A stretch of 64,000 bases of DNA from Lethocerus indicus. Taxonomy: Eukaryota > Arthropoda > Insecta > Hemiptera > Belostomatidae. Shown here piece after piece: positions 45,251-58,010 of the stretch. The stretch is from the NCBI GenBank assembly GCA_019843655.1, contig JACDQD010000006.1, positions 20,974,246-21,038,245 of the forward strand, given 5' to 3'. The position numbers were made by a program, and so were the translations under genes. Within the stretch, counting starts at the first letter, position 1; every line of letters begins with the position of its first letter. The notes under the pieces were generated by a model. It was given only the letters and a program-made list of their open reading frames with translations, was not told the origin of the DNA and ran no database searches.

Positions 45251-46090
45251 CTCGGTTGTAATTAATCCATTAACGAGCATCTACATTTAAGTCGATAGTC
45301 GACGTTGCCACGCTTGCCAAGTATCACAAGCCATTAGCCTGCTGCCGAAAAGAGATAAAATTGGGCTTTCCATTGTTGAGAGAATAATAAGTAATCAGAT
45401 CTTTACTACTCCTATCAATTAATAGCCAGGCGAAACAATGGGGCTAAATGTAAGGGAGCGCGCAGATAGATATCTTCGAGTTAAAAAAAAAATAGAAACA
45501 TAATTAATGAACATAGTTCAAAGCCGATGTCTTCTATTTATAATTATTATCTTTATTTGCGTTTTAGTTAATCGGTTACGATAATGATAATTCTTTTTCG
45601 TTTTCCCTCCCTTTTAATCACGGTTCTCTTTTCATAAACTCGTACTATAATTAAACAATTTAACATTCATGGAGATAGTCAGTATTATTGATGTTAGATG
45701 ACATGGTTTCGAACAGCTGAAATAGATCCGACATTACAAGTACTTTATTTTCTTTGAATATAAATAGGATATCGTAGACAATAAACGAATGTTTTTTGGT
45801 ACCTGCATCTGAGATAGATTCCTATCCATGATGGTAACGCGGCGGCGTTACTGCTGCATTTTTTATATTGAGAAAGCTGTTCTTAAGGAATTAGAGGTCC
45901 GTTATAGTGCACAGATTATGAATGTCTCCTTATAAAGGTCTACGACCTCTACCCTCGAGAATTCTAGATCGGAAACCTAACTAAACACAGATTCTGTTAA
46001 CTCTAGACTCTGTATCTTACTGGAAATCGATTTAAAATATTTTTCGACCCAACTGAAATAACATTCGACTAAACTAAGAAAGAGCAACTT
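45251..46090. other. Spacer with possible Sox-site cluster
   Basis: CCATTGTT at 45370-45377 and AACAATGG at 45434-45441 are facing Sox-type words 56 bp apart, with AGATAA and CAATTAATAG between or beside them. This part has the dense-motif look of an enhancer although it is not GC-rich. The rest is AT-rich. Confidence 0.35.
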
Positions 46091-47790
46091 GAACTTTCGA
46101 ATCATTCCCCGCGTCAACTCTCCGCGTCCCAAGGCAGCCGCCACTACTTTTGAAGCGAATTATAGCCAAGTGATTATATTCGTATGCGCGGCAAGTGTAC
46201 GACGACACGTCTGGATTTCATTGTGAACAATGCGGCGACACGCTGGATGGGAATAAATGCCTGGTTCGGTCGCGGCGGCCAAATGTATTATCTTTTTGTG
46301 CACAGGTTTTCTATAAAAAGTTCCCGAGGAATCCTTGGGATGTGGCTCAAATGGCTAACCACCGTCAAATGTCTTGCGCCTTAGTCATCCCAATACCAGT
46401 GCATATTTGTCGAGTACATGCGGGAGGGAATGCGAATGTGTAATTATGTTATGAAACGTAATTTATCGGCTTTGTCCTTAAACATTGGTTGAGACAGTTG
46501 GAAGCAAATAAGGCTGACCCGAACAGAATGCTTATAACATATTGGTTAGAATAGAGATATTTGGATAAGCTCATAATCTTACATGTATACTTCAATTACG
46601 ATATTACGGTTGAACGACAGAAAAATTATAGTGAAATAATAAACTCCAAATGTCTTGAAACTCCATGATAAATAATATATCGTCCGCGTTTTTCTTTCAA
46701 CTTTAAGCCTCTCTACGTAATGTGTTGTCAGGGTTACATGTCCACGACTAGACTGTGTAGGACCACCATAGCTATTTACCTTCCTAGTCTCAGCGTTTCT
46801 ACAAACAATCGGCGAATTCCTTCCGCCAATTGTTCAACACAAACCTTCCAGCTCGGTCTTTAGTTCGCACTCGACTCGAGAAACGGAGAGTTATGGCCAG
46901 AAACTGGTAGAGCGCCCAATTAACGCGCTGCAGATTCGCAGCATCCCCACGGCGGAGGTGATATTTGCTCGAATCGCCGTTGGTCCGAACCGAATTCCTC
47001 CGGTGCACTTATATAGGAGGCCTCCCCCCTGCGAAGGGGCGAACTGCACCGCTTTCCCACCGGCTCGGCCCCACCGCAACTATTAATTACGCATCCGGTT
47101 AATTCATCGGGCTCGTAAATTTTCTTTTATTGGAACCGGCTCTTTTTCGTTTTTAATTCGCGCACGTCTCGAATTATGCCCTATATATTAATTTTATAAC
47201 GCCTCTATCTCATCATGCCCCCGCCCCGCAAGTCCCGCATTACTTACGCCTCCCTTCCAGTCGGTTCGCCTTCTTTTTCTCCCCTCGGGATAATATTTAA
47301 TTCGCCGCACTGGCGGTGAAGTGGTTTCAATTTCACTGATGTGTGTTCAAGGTCCGCCAATAAAAATTCCGACCTGCGCAGATTGAATTTCCGAACAACT
47401 GGAATAATTCCGGGTAACCTCATCGCAACCAGAAATTTATTTACCTCTGACAATAATAATCCTTTATTTTAACAATTTTGTTGTCAACATAAAAAAAATT
47501 TATATCTTAATTTACTTAAATGTGTTAAAGTAATTGTGTTAGATAATTAAAAACGTTAGACTTTTTTTGTCCCGATTGAAAATATAACTTCGTACCAAAA
47601 AAGCGAGTTGTGACAGACCTTTGATAATCTCATTAACTATCGCAGTCACCCGTCTTTAAAATAAATTAAATTGATTGTCATTTATCAGAAGACTTGTAGG
47701 GTTCTGATTACAGCGTACAGTGATGTTTTTTTTATCGGATATAGCTCGAAGGAAATAAGGAAATCTTATCGGAGGCTCAGGGCGACTGAG
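46091..47790. other. Islands with several open frames
   Basis: Islands at about 46090-46440 and 46790-47460. The second contains GGCGGAGGTGATATTTGC, CCTCCCCCCTGCGAAGGGGCG and, on the minus strand, TATAAAATTAATATATAGG (near 47185-47203). A candidate minus exon lies at 47248-47446. I do not call a gene. Confidence 0.35.
47248..47446 (-). other. Candidate exon, weak
   Basis: The minus strand reads TTATTATTGTCAG as a possible acceptor. A 66-codon frame follows with balanced composition (MRLPGIIPVVRKFNLRR onward) and ends at donor AGGC|GTAAGTAAT. No known domain, and no partner exon is identified. Downstream DNA looks like a regulatory island rather than an intron. Confidence 0.15.
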
Positions 47791-48220
47791 CTCTTCATAC
47801 GGCAAAAATGCCTAGGTCAGTCGTCCCACTAATTCGTTCCGGGTGAAATTTTAAACTAAGGGAGGCCGCTCGTGAATATCGGAAGGTGAGTGTTGCTGTT
47901 GTTGTTTGGTGGGATTGGCTGTAGGCGCATAATGAGATGGTGGCGGGGATGGTGCCCCTGGCCCCGTCCCTCTGCTCTATAATCAGACCCGGGCGCTATT
48001 TGATTTCGCACTGCATCCAGGATTAAACGCAATTAAGGGCCGCCCGCTCGCCTCCTAATTATTTGTCCGTCCGAAATGCGGACGGCCATTTGATTTATGG
48101 CCCGGCCGGCCAGAAACGGGTTCACGGTTTTCGATAATTCCGCCGCATTTTAATGCGCTCGTTGTTCGGCCACAAGAAATTCCGCTGGACAATTACAACC
48201 GCCCAAATTACAGAATGTAC
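47791..48220. other. GC-rich island, holds copy B of the 41.4/48.1 kb module
   Basis: CCGCCCGCTCGCCTCCTAATT, CGGCCGGCCAGAAACGGG. TTCGATAATTCCGCCGCA followed by TTTTAATGC (48130-48156), GTTCGGCC and CAATTACA (48190-48197) parallel 41383-41468. No coding evidence. Confidence 0.45.
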
Positions 48221-49640
48221 CAAATGCTGTTAAATAATATTCTTTTGTGACAATCGACATGTTTTTAAGTATCTATAACTTTCTATTTTAGACTGTAGGT
48301 TTTCTTAAAATTATTAAATGAAACTAAAGGAAAATGCGGTTTCAAACCAAGTCCCTGGACTCGATAGCCACGAATAATTAAAGATGTTAACTACTTTGAT
48401 ACAATGTTACAATATAATTATTATAATGCTTTGGATTATAATGCAATGGAGGCCACTTTTGTGGTTTCCAAACATAGGAAAAGTCCCGGAAAAGCAGGGG
48501 GTCGACCCCTACCAACCGAGGTTCTTCCCACATCACTACACGGTCTTATAAACTAGGAGCACAATTTATCCTAGATCTCTACTCGTTTATTTAACAGGAG
48601 TATAACTGGCAGCTATTGTCCCATGCAGGAACCGTTTAGAATACGGTATAAAGTACGCGCAACAACATTCGATCTGACAACTCAAAAAACCCGTTAAGAT
48701 ACGGACATGCGGAATCGACCCCCATGCTCCGGTGGGCCGTCCAAAAAGCCTGAGTTTCAAGTAAAAATTCCTCCTCGACTATCTCACCAGCAGCGATTGT
48801 CCCTCAGTTTCTGCAGAGTCACACCGTTCAAAGACTTGCATACCCCAACAACAAGTGGACTTCACGAGCCGCGATGCGAAAATTCCATTCCCCCCTCTCA
48901 TCATCCACCACAGTCCAACAGTTCACCGACTATTGTCCGATTTCGTGCACTCGATCTCGGTCGGTTTATAAAGACTGGCCGTTTCTTTATCGTATCATTC
49001 CCTTCAAGATTTGAAAATCAGAAATATCTGAATGTTTTTAATAATGAATAACATTTTGGAAACAGTTCCGAACGAAATTGTATACGACATAAACCTTCAG
49101 CCGATACACTACGAAGGTCCTGAATTAGCTAATGCAGGATTAAACAGAATTTACTTCAGTCGTCTTTTTTTCAGTATTAAATTAATATATCTTAAAAATG
49201 TAAGTCTACTGTATAATGTTCGATATGGTGTGATTTTGAAATAGTAGAAAGCGTACGTGTGAACCAATACAATCTGGGTATTGTGAGGGAGGAACTTGGG
49301 AGCGTAGTATTTTCTTGCTTCACTCACAGAGGAACGTACTAATATCATATACAAACAACTACAACAACTGACAAAGTAAGTAATATTTTTCAGGGCCATA
49401 CTTACTAAGTTAGGTCGAAATCGGTCTAAATAAAGACCATGTAACCGAGTGAAGACAAAATCCTGAGTGATCCTATTGGGACCCCTCACCGTTTTCTAAA
49501 ACAAAAAAAATCACCTTAAAATAAAGATACAGATCCATTATGCGAGAGTTAAGTTTTCTAGAAATTAGACAGCTGATCTCATGGTACACTTGATGAATAG
49601 TACAGGCTTTCACAAGTGCGCTGAAGGAATATCGGCTGGA
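48221..49640. other. Mixed spacer
   Basis: Moderately GC-rich at about 48480-49010, with the 12-bp palindrome GGGGTCGACCCC (48498-48509) and a proline-rich-looking 114-codon plus frame lacking known motifs. AT-rich afterwards. Confidence 0.35.
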
Positions 49641-51040
49641 GCGGCGTACCGCTAATGACTCTCCTCATCGAACGGAACAGGACCGATTTCCAGGCAATCT
49701 ACAGGACGACGCGAATTTACGATTAGCATTTAGGAATTACGATAGTCATTACAGGAATTCTTTCGTACCCCTATCCACAGCAGTACAACCACGGACATCA
49801 GTCCTAGCGAGTGAGTCTATCTAGTTTTCATTAGACGGCCGATTGGAATATGAGACTAAAAAATGATAATAAAGGGGGAAAAAAATGAGGAGCCGCTGTT
49901 AACCGCGGCATTACCCGCTCGTCTGGACGTGACCGCCCGGTGCTAATTGAATTTCTCGGAAGCGCTCGTCCTATCTGACGATCTTCCGCTTCTTAAATGG
50001 AAGCCCTCCCCCCCGGAGCCGCCATCCCCATCCCCTCCTTCCATCACATCCCCGGTCTCCCGCAAGTACGTATCCGCAGGTGAACATACCGCCGTCATTT
50101 CCCGGACTCCATTATATTTTAGTGCCACGACCTGCGGAAAATAAAAATACGCCGAACGCTTATTGGCGGTGGACCGGTAACGATGTTTAATTGGATAACG
50201 ACTTTGGAGTAACCGACCGATAAATAAGGAGTCGGGAAGTGGATGGACGCAAGAAAAATTGAAATATATTAAGGGAAGAAGAGGGAAAAAGTGAACATTT
50301 TTTTCAGTTGTAAACTCTTGTCACTCCCAGGTATTTCATTATTTAAATGCCGTAAATTTATTTAAAGTATTTTTTGTGAGGTCTAGTATGACAATGACTC
50401 ATTTTGTCAATAAGATATCGGCGAATGGTGATTCGCAATAGGGTTTCCTTTTGGGCTGACTGAACGAATATACCGGCATTTATCTGTATTAGGATATCTT
50501 TCGTGAATCCTTAAGCGCAAAGGGCTTAAACAACAGTTTTGAGAGCAATAGAATACATTTCGAAAAAATGAATGAATGCTTAAGGCGAACCCATCGTACT
50601 TTTGTTTTAGTGTTGACAGATAATTAGAAAATAGATAATTAGATAAGCCAATATGTTTTTGCTATTAGTATGATTTTACATGCCGAGGCATTCTAGCACA
50701 TTACTCGAGGAAAAAACAAATATTTGAGTGCTAATTAGAGTTGAGTTATTAGTCGCTCCCGCGCTTTGCCGCGATATTTAAACAGAAAAATATTCAAAAA
50801 CGCTTTTACGCTTGGTCCATTACTTTTTACTATAAATTCGGTAGAAAATATTCAACGTTCGATCGAATCTAATTATATATTTCGATCGTCCAGATCACGT
50901 CCTGGTTCAAATGTAAGGCATTTTCTCAACGGACAATGAAGAGCCGATTCTGCAACCGGATGCATAAGAAAAAGTCTTCATGGCAGAAAGCTAATGTGTG
51001 TATATTGTCAGTAACGCGGGTCAGTCTGTGGTAGGGGGTG
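49641..51040. other. Island then AT-rich spacer
   Basis: Island about 49890-50250 with GAGCCGCTGTTAACCGCGGC and CCCCCCCCGGAGCCGCC. Frames open on both strands over it are low-complexity. The rest is AT-rich. Confidence 0.4.
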
Positions 51041-51421
51041 GGGGTTATTCATTTTGAACTGCTAAACCGCAAAGGAACCACCGGCTGAATTATACGTTGG
51101 CCAACATCGGTTGGTGCGACCAAAAAAAAAGCCGGCAGAAATGCGTCCACCACTCGTTAGCGGGAGTGAAAAAATTGGCTCCGCAATGTTCTTTTGCATA
51201 CGGGGAAAATTACACGGGAAAAAATGCAATACCTCAGCTCGTGAGCTCCGCCATGTCAAATGTTGCGCGACCGATGTACAATTGTAATAGCCAAACATTT
51301 TACACAACAGTCAACCTGTTAGTTGCTAATTGCAAAAAAATCGTAGAATCTACAGTGAGTACATGAGGTATATTCCAAGAAATTTTATTTTCTACCGTAT
51401 TCATAAGGTCATGAAACCGTT

Positions 51422-51485
51422 TTGGTGGTCAGAAGAAGAATGCAAAAGTGATGATATTCCAAAACCCAATTAAATAACTTAAACC
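51422..51485. repeat. Dispersed repeat, copy A (51.4/52.5 kb)
   Basis: TTGGTGGTC, TGCAAAAGTGATGATATTCC, then AAAACC and AATTAAATAACTTA. Matches 52544-52608 block by block. Confidence 0.7.
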
Positions 51486-52047
51486 AGCCAGAATTTCACA
51501 ATAGTATTAGGGTTTTATGAAATACCCCCCGATTCCATGAAGTTATAAAAATCCAAACCAAGTCCGGTAAACAGGTGCACTTATTTATGACGATGTATAT
51601 GTCGTTACTAAAATGTACAAATGTAATGTTGGGACTAATATGTCCCACTTGGAGTAAACTTTTATTTATATTTGTTGTCGAAAAGTATACATATTCTTCG
51701 AGATGTCCATTTCCTTTCTCAGTAATGTCACTGCACCGAGAGCTCTGCTGTAGAATGATGACCTCTCATAATTACCAACGGAATGCGACTGATACTGCCG
51801 GAAAACGCAAACCCGTCCGGATCTAGTAACGTGCGTCAGGAGTACAGAAAAATTGTCAGGGAAGGCAATCATGCCGCAGATTAGTGTCGGAAAAGGAATC
51901 GTGGTCGTCCTACAGGGGGAGGAGAAGTCATTTGTCCGCGTGTGAGGGAGAGGGTGGGAAAGTCATCACAATAATTTTGGACTTTTCTTCAGAATTCTGT
52001 CACCATAAAAAAAATGCCGCGGGGGGGGTGAGAGAGGGGAATCCGAC

Positions 52048-52253
52048 GCCATTAGAGAAGGCCAAAAAGAGAGAGAGAGAGAGGGTGGGAGGGAGAGAGA
52101 AAAGCGTCACGCCATGGGGTCATGATCATTAGGGCGATTTGTGGACACCCGGTTTCACGGTGGGCGGGGGAGGGATGGCAAAAAACAAATAAAACGCAGG
52201 AAGGAAAAAATGCCGAGCGGGGGTTTAAAACGGCGGCAGCGGCGTAAAATGGC
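52048..52253. promoter_or_regulatory. Polycomb-response-like cluster
   Basis: A GA run (52069-52083) continued by GGGAGGGAGAGAGA, plus four Pho cores GCCAT/ATGGC at 52048, 52111, 52175 and 52249, within about 205 bp of GC-rich DNA. GAGAG with clustered Pho sites is the signature of Drosophila Polycomb response elements. Assignment is by motif only; the GA run may just be a microsatellite. Confidence 0.35.
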
Positions 52254-52420
52254 GCGGCATTAAGACGAAGAGCGCCCGCCCTGCCCACCGCCCAAACGAC
52301 GGATACGACTCCCTCTTTATCTTTCATTCCGTCACCTTCATTACGCCTCCCTGGATTTTCGCATTTCGGACCTTTCCAAGAAATCTCCCCCTTCACGAGA
52401 AAACTCACTTTAAGTATTTC

Positions 52421-53100
52421 TCGAATTTAATCGTCACCAAACAATTTATCGCTAATCATTACTTGCCTCGAATTTTGGTTTTAATCTTTGCTTTCGTCTT
52501 TTCTCCATGAAGAATCACGTTGGCACCCTCACTGCGGTTGAAATTGGTGGTCGAGATTGCAAAAGTGGTGATACTCCAAAACCTCGGGAACCCTAATCAA
52601 ATAACTTACCCCTTAACGATATAAAATAAACCTGTATTTCTGATCATTATATCCCATTCTCTTAACGTCCGATTACTCCGACACATCATACGTCTCCCAA
52701 TCTATTTGTTATTCCCAATGTTTCACTGTTTAGTCAAAATGTAATTATATCTGTTCCAAAAATCTTTTGTTACGTAAATAGACTGATTAATGCATACTGA
52801 ATTGTGAAATTGTCAATTTAATTTAAAATTAATAAAATAATTTGTTTTAATTGCAATTTAATTTGCAAGTACGAATTGGATTAGGCCCCACAAACATTTA
52901 TAATGTATTATAAAAATCTCTTTTCGTCCAGTCATAAAAGCTGTTCTATTTTTGCTTTAGTGGAGATCGCGAAGCAATAACGCAACAAGAAGTTAAGTGA
53001 AAACATTCTTCACGGTTAAGGAAATTATGTTTGAATTCAGTTGGTGTGTTTTGGAACGATCCTAATCAAACAAATTAACATATCGACATTTTAAAATGCC
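52421..53100. other. AT-rich spacer
   Basis: Contains copy B of the 51.4/52.5 kb repeat; otherwise featureless. Confidence 0.45.
52544..52608. repeat. Dispersed repeat, copy B (51.4/52.5 kb)
   Basis: TTGGTGGTC, TTGCAAAAGTGGTGATACTCC, then AAAACC, an extra CTCGGGAACC, and TAATCAAATAACTTA. A possible third, decayed relative is GATCCTAATCAAACAAATTA near 53060. Confidence 0.7.
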
Positions 53101-54350
53101 GAGAACTGAATAGCGAGTGTTCATGCATCGCTGATATCCAGCCGCAGGAGAGTTTCAGTCATTTTCTCGTCTGTTCGCCCCGTTCTATTGCGTACTGCCG
53201 GAACAGAGCAAGTGCTGCTTCTAATCGCCTATTCGTGACTGGAACGGAATTTATTCGCTTGTTACAAATTGATTAGATGCGTCTTGCCGATCTCGCCCCA
53301 GTTGAAAGCCAATCGCGCTGGATTCCTAGCGACGCCGTTTCCCAATACACTGTACCTAAACGCCGACCTGAAAACTCCTTAAGGAAACAAAATTTTATAC
53401 CAATCACGATCTTTCCCCCGACGCTCCGGTTGAGAAGTTGAGGCAACGTACAAACATGAATGTTTAGTACGGCAAACATTTCCACTCACTTTTTTACGAT
53501 CCGTTCAATTCAATATTATATTTAGATTTTTATTGGTACTCATGACTCAATATTTCAAGCATTGGGGGAGAAGTCTTTTGACTAACGATAGTAACTGTTG
53601 GAGGAACAACTAACGTTACCACAATTAGCAATTAGGATATGGACTTTACCGAACAGGACATCATCGAATCAGAAATTTCGTCCAAGTCAATTCGTCCACA
53701 TCTTCTCTACCAATTTACGCTCTCCAGAATGCACCGCGATTTAAACTTCTTTGGCATTTCGAGAAAATACAGAGAGCGAGGTTGCGGAGAAACAGGTTTC
53801 CAATCATTGTATGAGTTCTTTAGATGTTTTTTTTCTTGCACATTAAGTTAGACTACATATTGATTTATACAATAAAATGCGTTTACCAATCCTGAAGTTT
53901 ATCGACTGTAGCTAGAAATGTCTCCAAATGTAAGCTACAGCGTACTACCCAGTCAATCCATTCTACGAATGTTCATATTATTATGATTGCCCAAATTAAC
54001 ATAACGCGTGATGGTCTCTCACAGCTCGCGTGTCCGGTCCTCGGGATAAACCGGTTTTCGACATCGTAAGTAGATTTTCGAATTCTCTTTTCGCCCGGTA
54101 ATTTTATTTCTCTCCCAAAACAGGAGGAGGGGGCTGCCGCTTCGTGGAATGGGGAGCAATTTCGAGTCTGAGTTCGCTCTCTCAATATTTCCCAAACCGT
54201 CTTATTTATGATAACGGTTTATTTCGAAGACGAAAAATCCACCAAGGCAACATTCACTCAGCGATGGGACGCACGGATTCCATAACGGTGATGCGAGAAA
54301 TCGTGACTTTAAACACTGAGAGGCGACTCATGTTTTAAATGTCGAAATAA
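53101..54350. other. Moderate-GC spacer
   Basis: Patches at 53100-53480 and 54000-54330 with CGACGCCG and CCGGTCCTCGGG words. Frames of about 70 codons occur on both strands without motif. Confidence 0.4.
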
Positions 54351-56450
54351 TTGTAAATGACTTTAATTCAAGAATGAACGCCAAAGTAGCTTATATTCAA
54401 GCACAAAATCATGCTGCATAAGTATTTCTTATAAATTAATTACACTAATTAAACTTATTAAATATAATAAGAATTCTGATGACTAAGTACGTAACACTAT
54501 GAATTCGTTGTCCTCAATCTAATTCTATATTGTGCAAACATGGAAATCAAATGGAAGCAGCTGAAATTCGTCTCAGCTAGTTTTGAACTAGTAACAGCTG
54601 TGATAGGACGGTTCATGGCCTACATTGCCATTAGCTAATGAAATGCCAACGAGCATGGCGAGAAGCAGAAGCCCAGAGGATGTGAAAATAATCCAAACCT
54701 GTCGCGAAACAAATATCTTCGAACTGAATTCCATCTTTTACGTTTCCAACATTCTTAAGACCATTTCACCTTTTCACAGTCGCAAATTAATGCGACGTAT
54801 TTATCACCGAAGTTCCGTAAAACGAATTTTCATTTGAACACAACCGGAGATTTGGCAAAATCTTGAGTTTGTTCCACATAAATTATTCGGTCATTACGAG
54901 ACCGCTTATTTTTAATACGCCTCTGACTTACATAAAAATTTGACTTTTCAGCGCGCTCACTTAGTCTTACTTAAACTGAGATATATTTTTTATGTCCTTG
55001 TGTGACGCTTAAAAAAAATTATAAAATGTATTTCATATTAATGAAGCATTATTCATTTCGTACAAAATCTTTCGGTACATTTTTTAAAACATGTATTAGG
55101 GCTTATAATATTTACACTGTTATTTTGTACATTGTTGTACATAGCTGTAAATTTAAAATGTATGAAGCGTATTACTAATTTTCCAAAAAAATTATTTCAA
55201 TCCATTTATAATTACTGTTTAAAGTTGTTGATATGTGTTACGCATTTGTGAAAAATGTTTTTATGTGCATGTTTATTTATAATTAAGCGGAAATAAGAAC
55301 TTCATTCATTTAGCGACTTTTAATATACTATACGATACATATCATTTTACATTAAGATGTAACAAGTGTTTGGCATTCTCATATTTCTTCTTCCATGCAC
55401 ACAGTCATAAGTGTTTGATGATCCTCCCGAAAGCGAACCTGTGCTTAACGTCAGAATCAAATTTGAACTGTTAATTTTAATTGGGATCATCATGTCCGAA
55501 ATAGTTGTCTAACGCTTTCCGACAATTACCAAAACTAATTCCGTTTCAATCCTAAAACATGAAACCGTTAAAACCCCATTTAAACTTATTGAACTCGGAA
55601 TTATACTGTATGGTTATTGCTATTAATTAGTATAATAAGGATCGTAAAAAATAATCTCTTTTCTATGAGCATGATATCATAAGCATTTACTCTCCTATAC
55701 ATTTCCCACAGGGCCTTTCTAGGTATTAAAAGATGAAAGGCTAAATTGAGTAGACTAGTTTTATGTTCGAAGCAGCGTTTCCATTTAGTGAGCGCCGGCC
55801 CCATCCCCCATTATGTGATCCCGAAGAAATAAGTTTCGGATTCTTATACATCTGTAATGATCGAATACAAAATCGTTGGTCTGGATAAGATTATAGACCG
55901 TAACACGGCAGATCGGTTTCATATTATTTAAGATGTTCATATCGGATGAATTGGATTTTGAATCTTTTATCAGTTCCCAGTCGCAAACCGTGCAATGCCA
56001 TTATTTCACGAGAGAGATTTCCGTAAGGAATGTTTGCTATAAAATCCCTAAAACTTTTAAAGGGTACGGAGAATCGTTTCGTTGAGATAAAAGGCCAGGT
56101 CAGAAATGCATTTTGTCCTCCTGCGAAGCTTTTAGCAAGACATTTTCGAATATAGCAATTTGAGTGCCAGTGAATATACCAGTACATCTGCGCAAAAGTC
56201 ATTTCTGTCTGTGACCTGTTAAAGGATAAAAGATGTTGTTTCGACCCATAATTTGCTACAGTGTTCATCGCGTAATCCCAAATGGTTCTTCTAAAACACC
56301 AATAAAGTGGTATCAAATGATAAGGACCCTTGAGAAACTCACATACCATAATCCGTTATATGTAATATAATATATTTTACCATTCTTAAAAGGTTTAAAT
56401 AAATGTAATAAAATTTCAAATCAAATCAAATATCTCGAATATGAATCATA
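54351..56450. other. Long AT-rich spacer
   Basis: A T/A-rich part at about 54950-55350, with repeated TGTACATTGTTGTACATAG words, resembles 3' UTR composition, but no coding exon precedes it. A 141-codon minus frame (55924-56349) is the longest in the window, yet shows no domain and starts in spacer. Confidence 0.4.
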
Positions 56451-58010
56451 CTAATGTATTTTTCATGAATGACTATTGAGTATACCACAATCCTTGAGTT
56501 GTTTTGAACGAACCTCAAAAGCGAAAGACCCCCGCGCACAATATTTGGCGCAGTGCACGAAGATTCCAAGGAGGAACCGGTAGCTGAAGGAGGAATGCCC
56601 AGAGGCTCCTTTCTCACTGCGGCTATGAGGATGCGGTTGATGATACTTCATACAGTCCGACAGTTTGGCCGCTGAAAAAAATGCAAATAATTTCGTTTTG
56701 GCGCCAATCCAGAGCTCTCGCTCATCTCCGCACAACTTAAACGATTCCCAACGGTCGGACGGCACATTTTTACGAACTCCTATCTATTAGGGGAGCGAGA
56801 CCGAAAACGTAATTTACAAAAGCCTCCGAGTTCGACGAACGGATATATCAGTTATGAAGTGAAGCGGCAAGTGGCCGGGTAGTATCGAGAGCGGAACTTT
56901 CACACATTCCATGCAGAAGGGAGAATGAACTTGAAGCAAAAAAAACTGTATTGTCCTCACATTTGATCTTTGCCTGCTACTTTACAATGGGGCTGCGGTT
57001 GACCACAGCAGTTTTTCACATACTTGCAGTGCCCATGTACTTTAGCGTCACGTCGGCGTCCCGAATTCGCAGTTGGCAATTTTTTTGTATCGATTGTTCG
57101 CGAAAAGTATTGTATCATTGTGCGGGTTTATAGTTCGAATTGATTTCTTTGTACCCGAGAGATATTAGGTGTCATTTCGGCACTTAGACCGGCAGGATAA
57201 CTCCGAAAATTGTGCCCATTATTAATAATAAGGACATAAACTTTATGGAGATCGTCTAAGAATGTTAGAAAATGTCGAGACGTTGTTGTATAGACAGATT
57301 CCAGGGCCATGGTGACAGAATACTTTACCCTTTCAGCTTAGGACCAAATATGTGAGTAGAAACACGCAATTTGTAATAATGGTGATATTTTCAGCACTTT
57401 TGGATCCCCAAACATATATCTCAAATTGATGTATTATCCTATTGTAGTAATCGGATGCATATAACTAGATTACCAATAGATTTATCTATGTGAATGAAAA
57501 ATCGAATTGTATGACTAACACAGTTATATTTTATATACTGTTGGCGTAATTATTATCGATAACTAATCCGACAGACAGTCTTAATCGATTTCCCAATTTC
57601 TGGGCAATAATCGCCTTTACGTTTTGCCCACGGTTAATGAAGAGCACCAATATGGCTTGATCGGGGCACGGGCATTAGAACGGGTAATTGGAGTCCCGGC
57701 TCTTTCAATTCAGCTCATAAACAGAACATGAACCGCTGGCAGAAAACCGTTATTAAAGTTTCTTGCTTTCCGCCGCCTCTATCTCTATTCATCCTTCATC
57801 GCTCCGGATGCCGAGGGGTAGTCAACTGTAAGAAAATAAGTATTACAGGCTTTATGCAGCAGCCGGCGCGCCTATTGGCCCGAATGGTCCGTATAATGCC
57901 CCCGTACGGCCATTTTATTCAGTGTTTCCACTCAGACGGCTTTCGTTTAACCAAGACTCGATTGAAAAAATTCTCCGGCATAGTCAACACTTGAGTTCCG
58001 GCAGGTCAAA
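56451..58010. other. Two moderate islands
   Basis: About 56500-57140 and 57600-58000 (GCAGCCGGCGCGCC, TACGGCCATTTTATTCAG). Mixed spacer between. No gene support. Confidence 0.4.

Larger units (their letters stand above)
51041..52420. other. Islands with GA tract and Pho-like sites
   Basis: Island at 51050-51290 is open in a plus frame up to ACA|GTGAGT at 51354, a weak exon-like signal. Copy A of the 51.4/52.5 kb repeat follows. Island 51880-52420 contains the GA tract and GCCAT cluster described separately. Confidence 0.35.

Noticed and set aside
46195..46443. LIM-like frame (FHCEQCGDTLDGNKC, then RRPN...SFC)
   Set aside because: It resembles the second half of a LIM finger, but several zinc-binding Cys/His positions are missing, the first half is absent and the splice signals are poor. 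Chance resemblance is more likely.
55924..56349. 141-codon minus frame, the longest in the window
   Set aside because: Frames of this length are expected a few times in 64 kb. No motif, no splice or promoter signals, and ordinary spacer surroundings.
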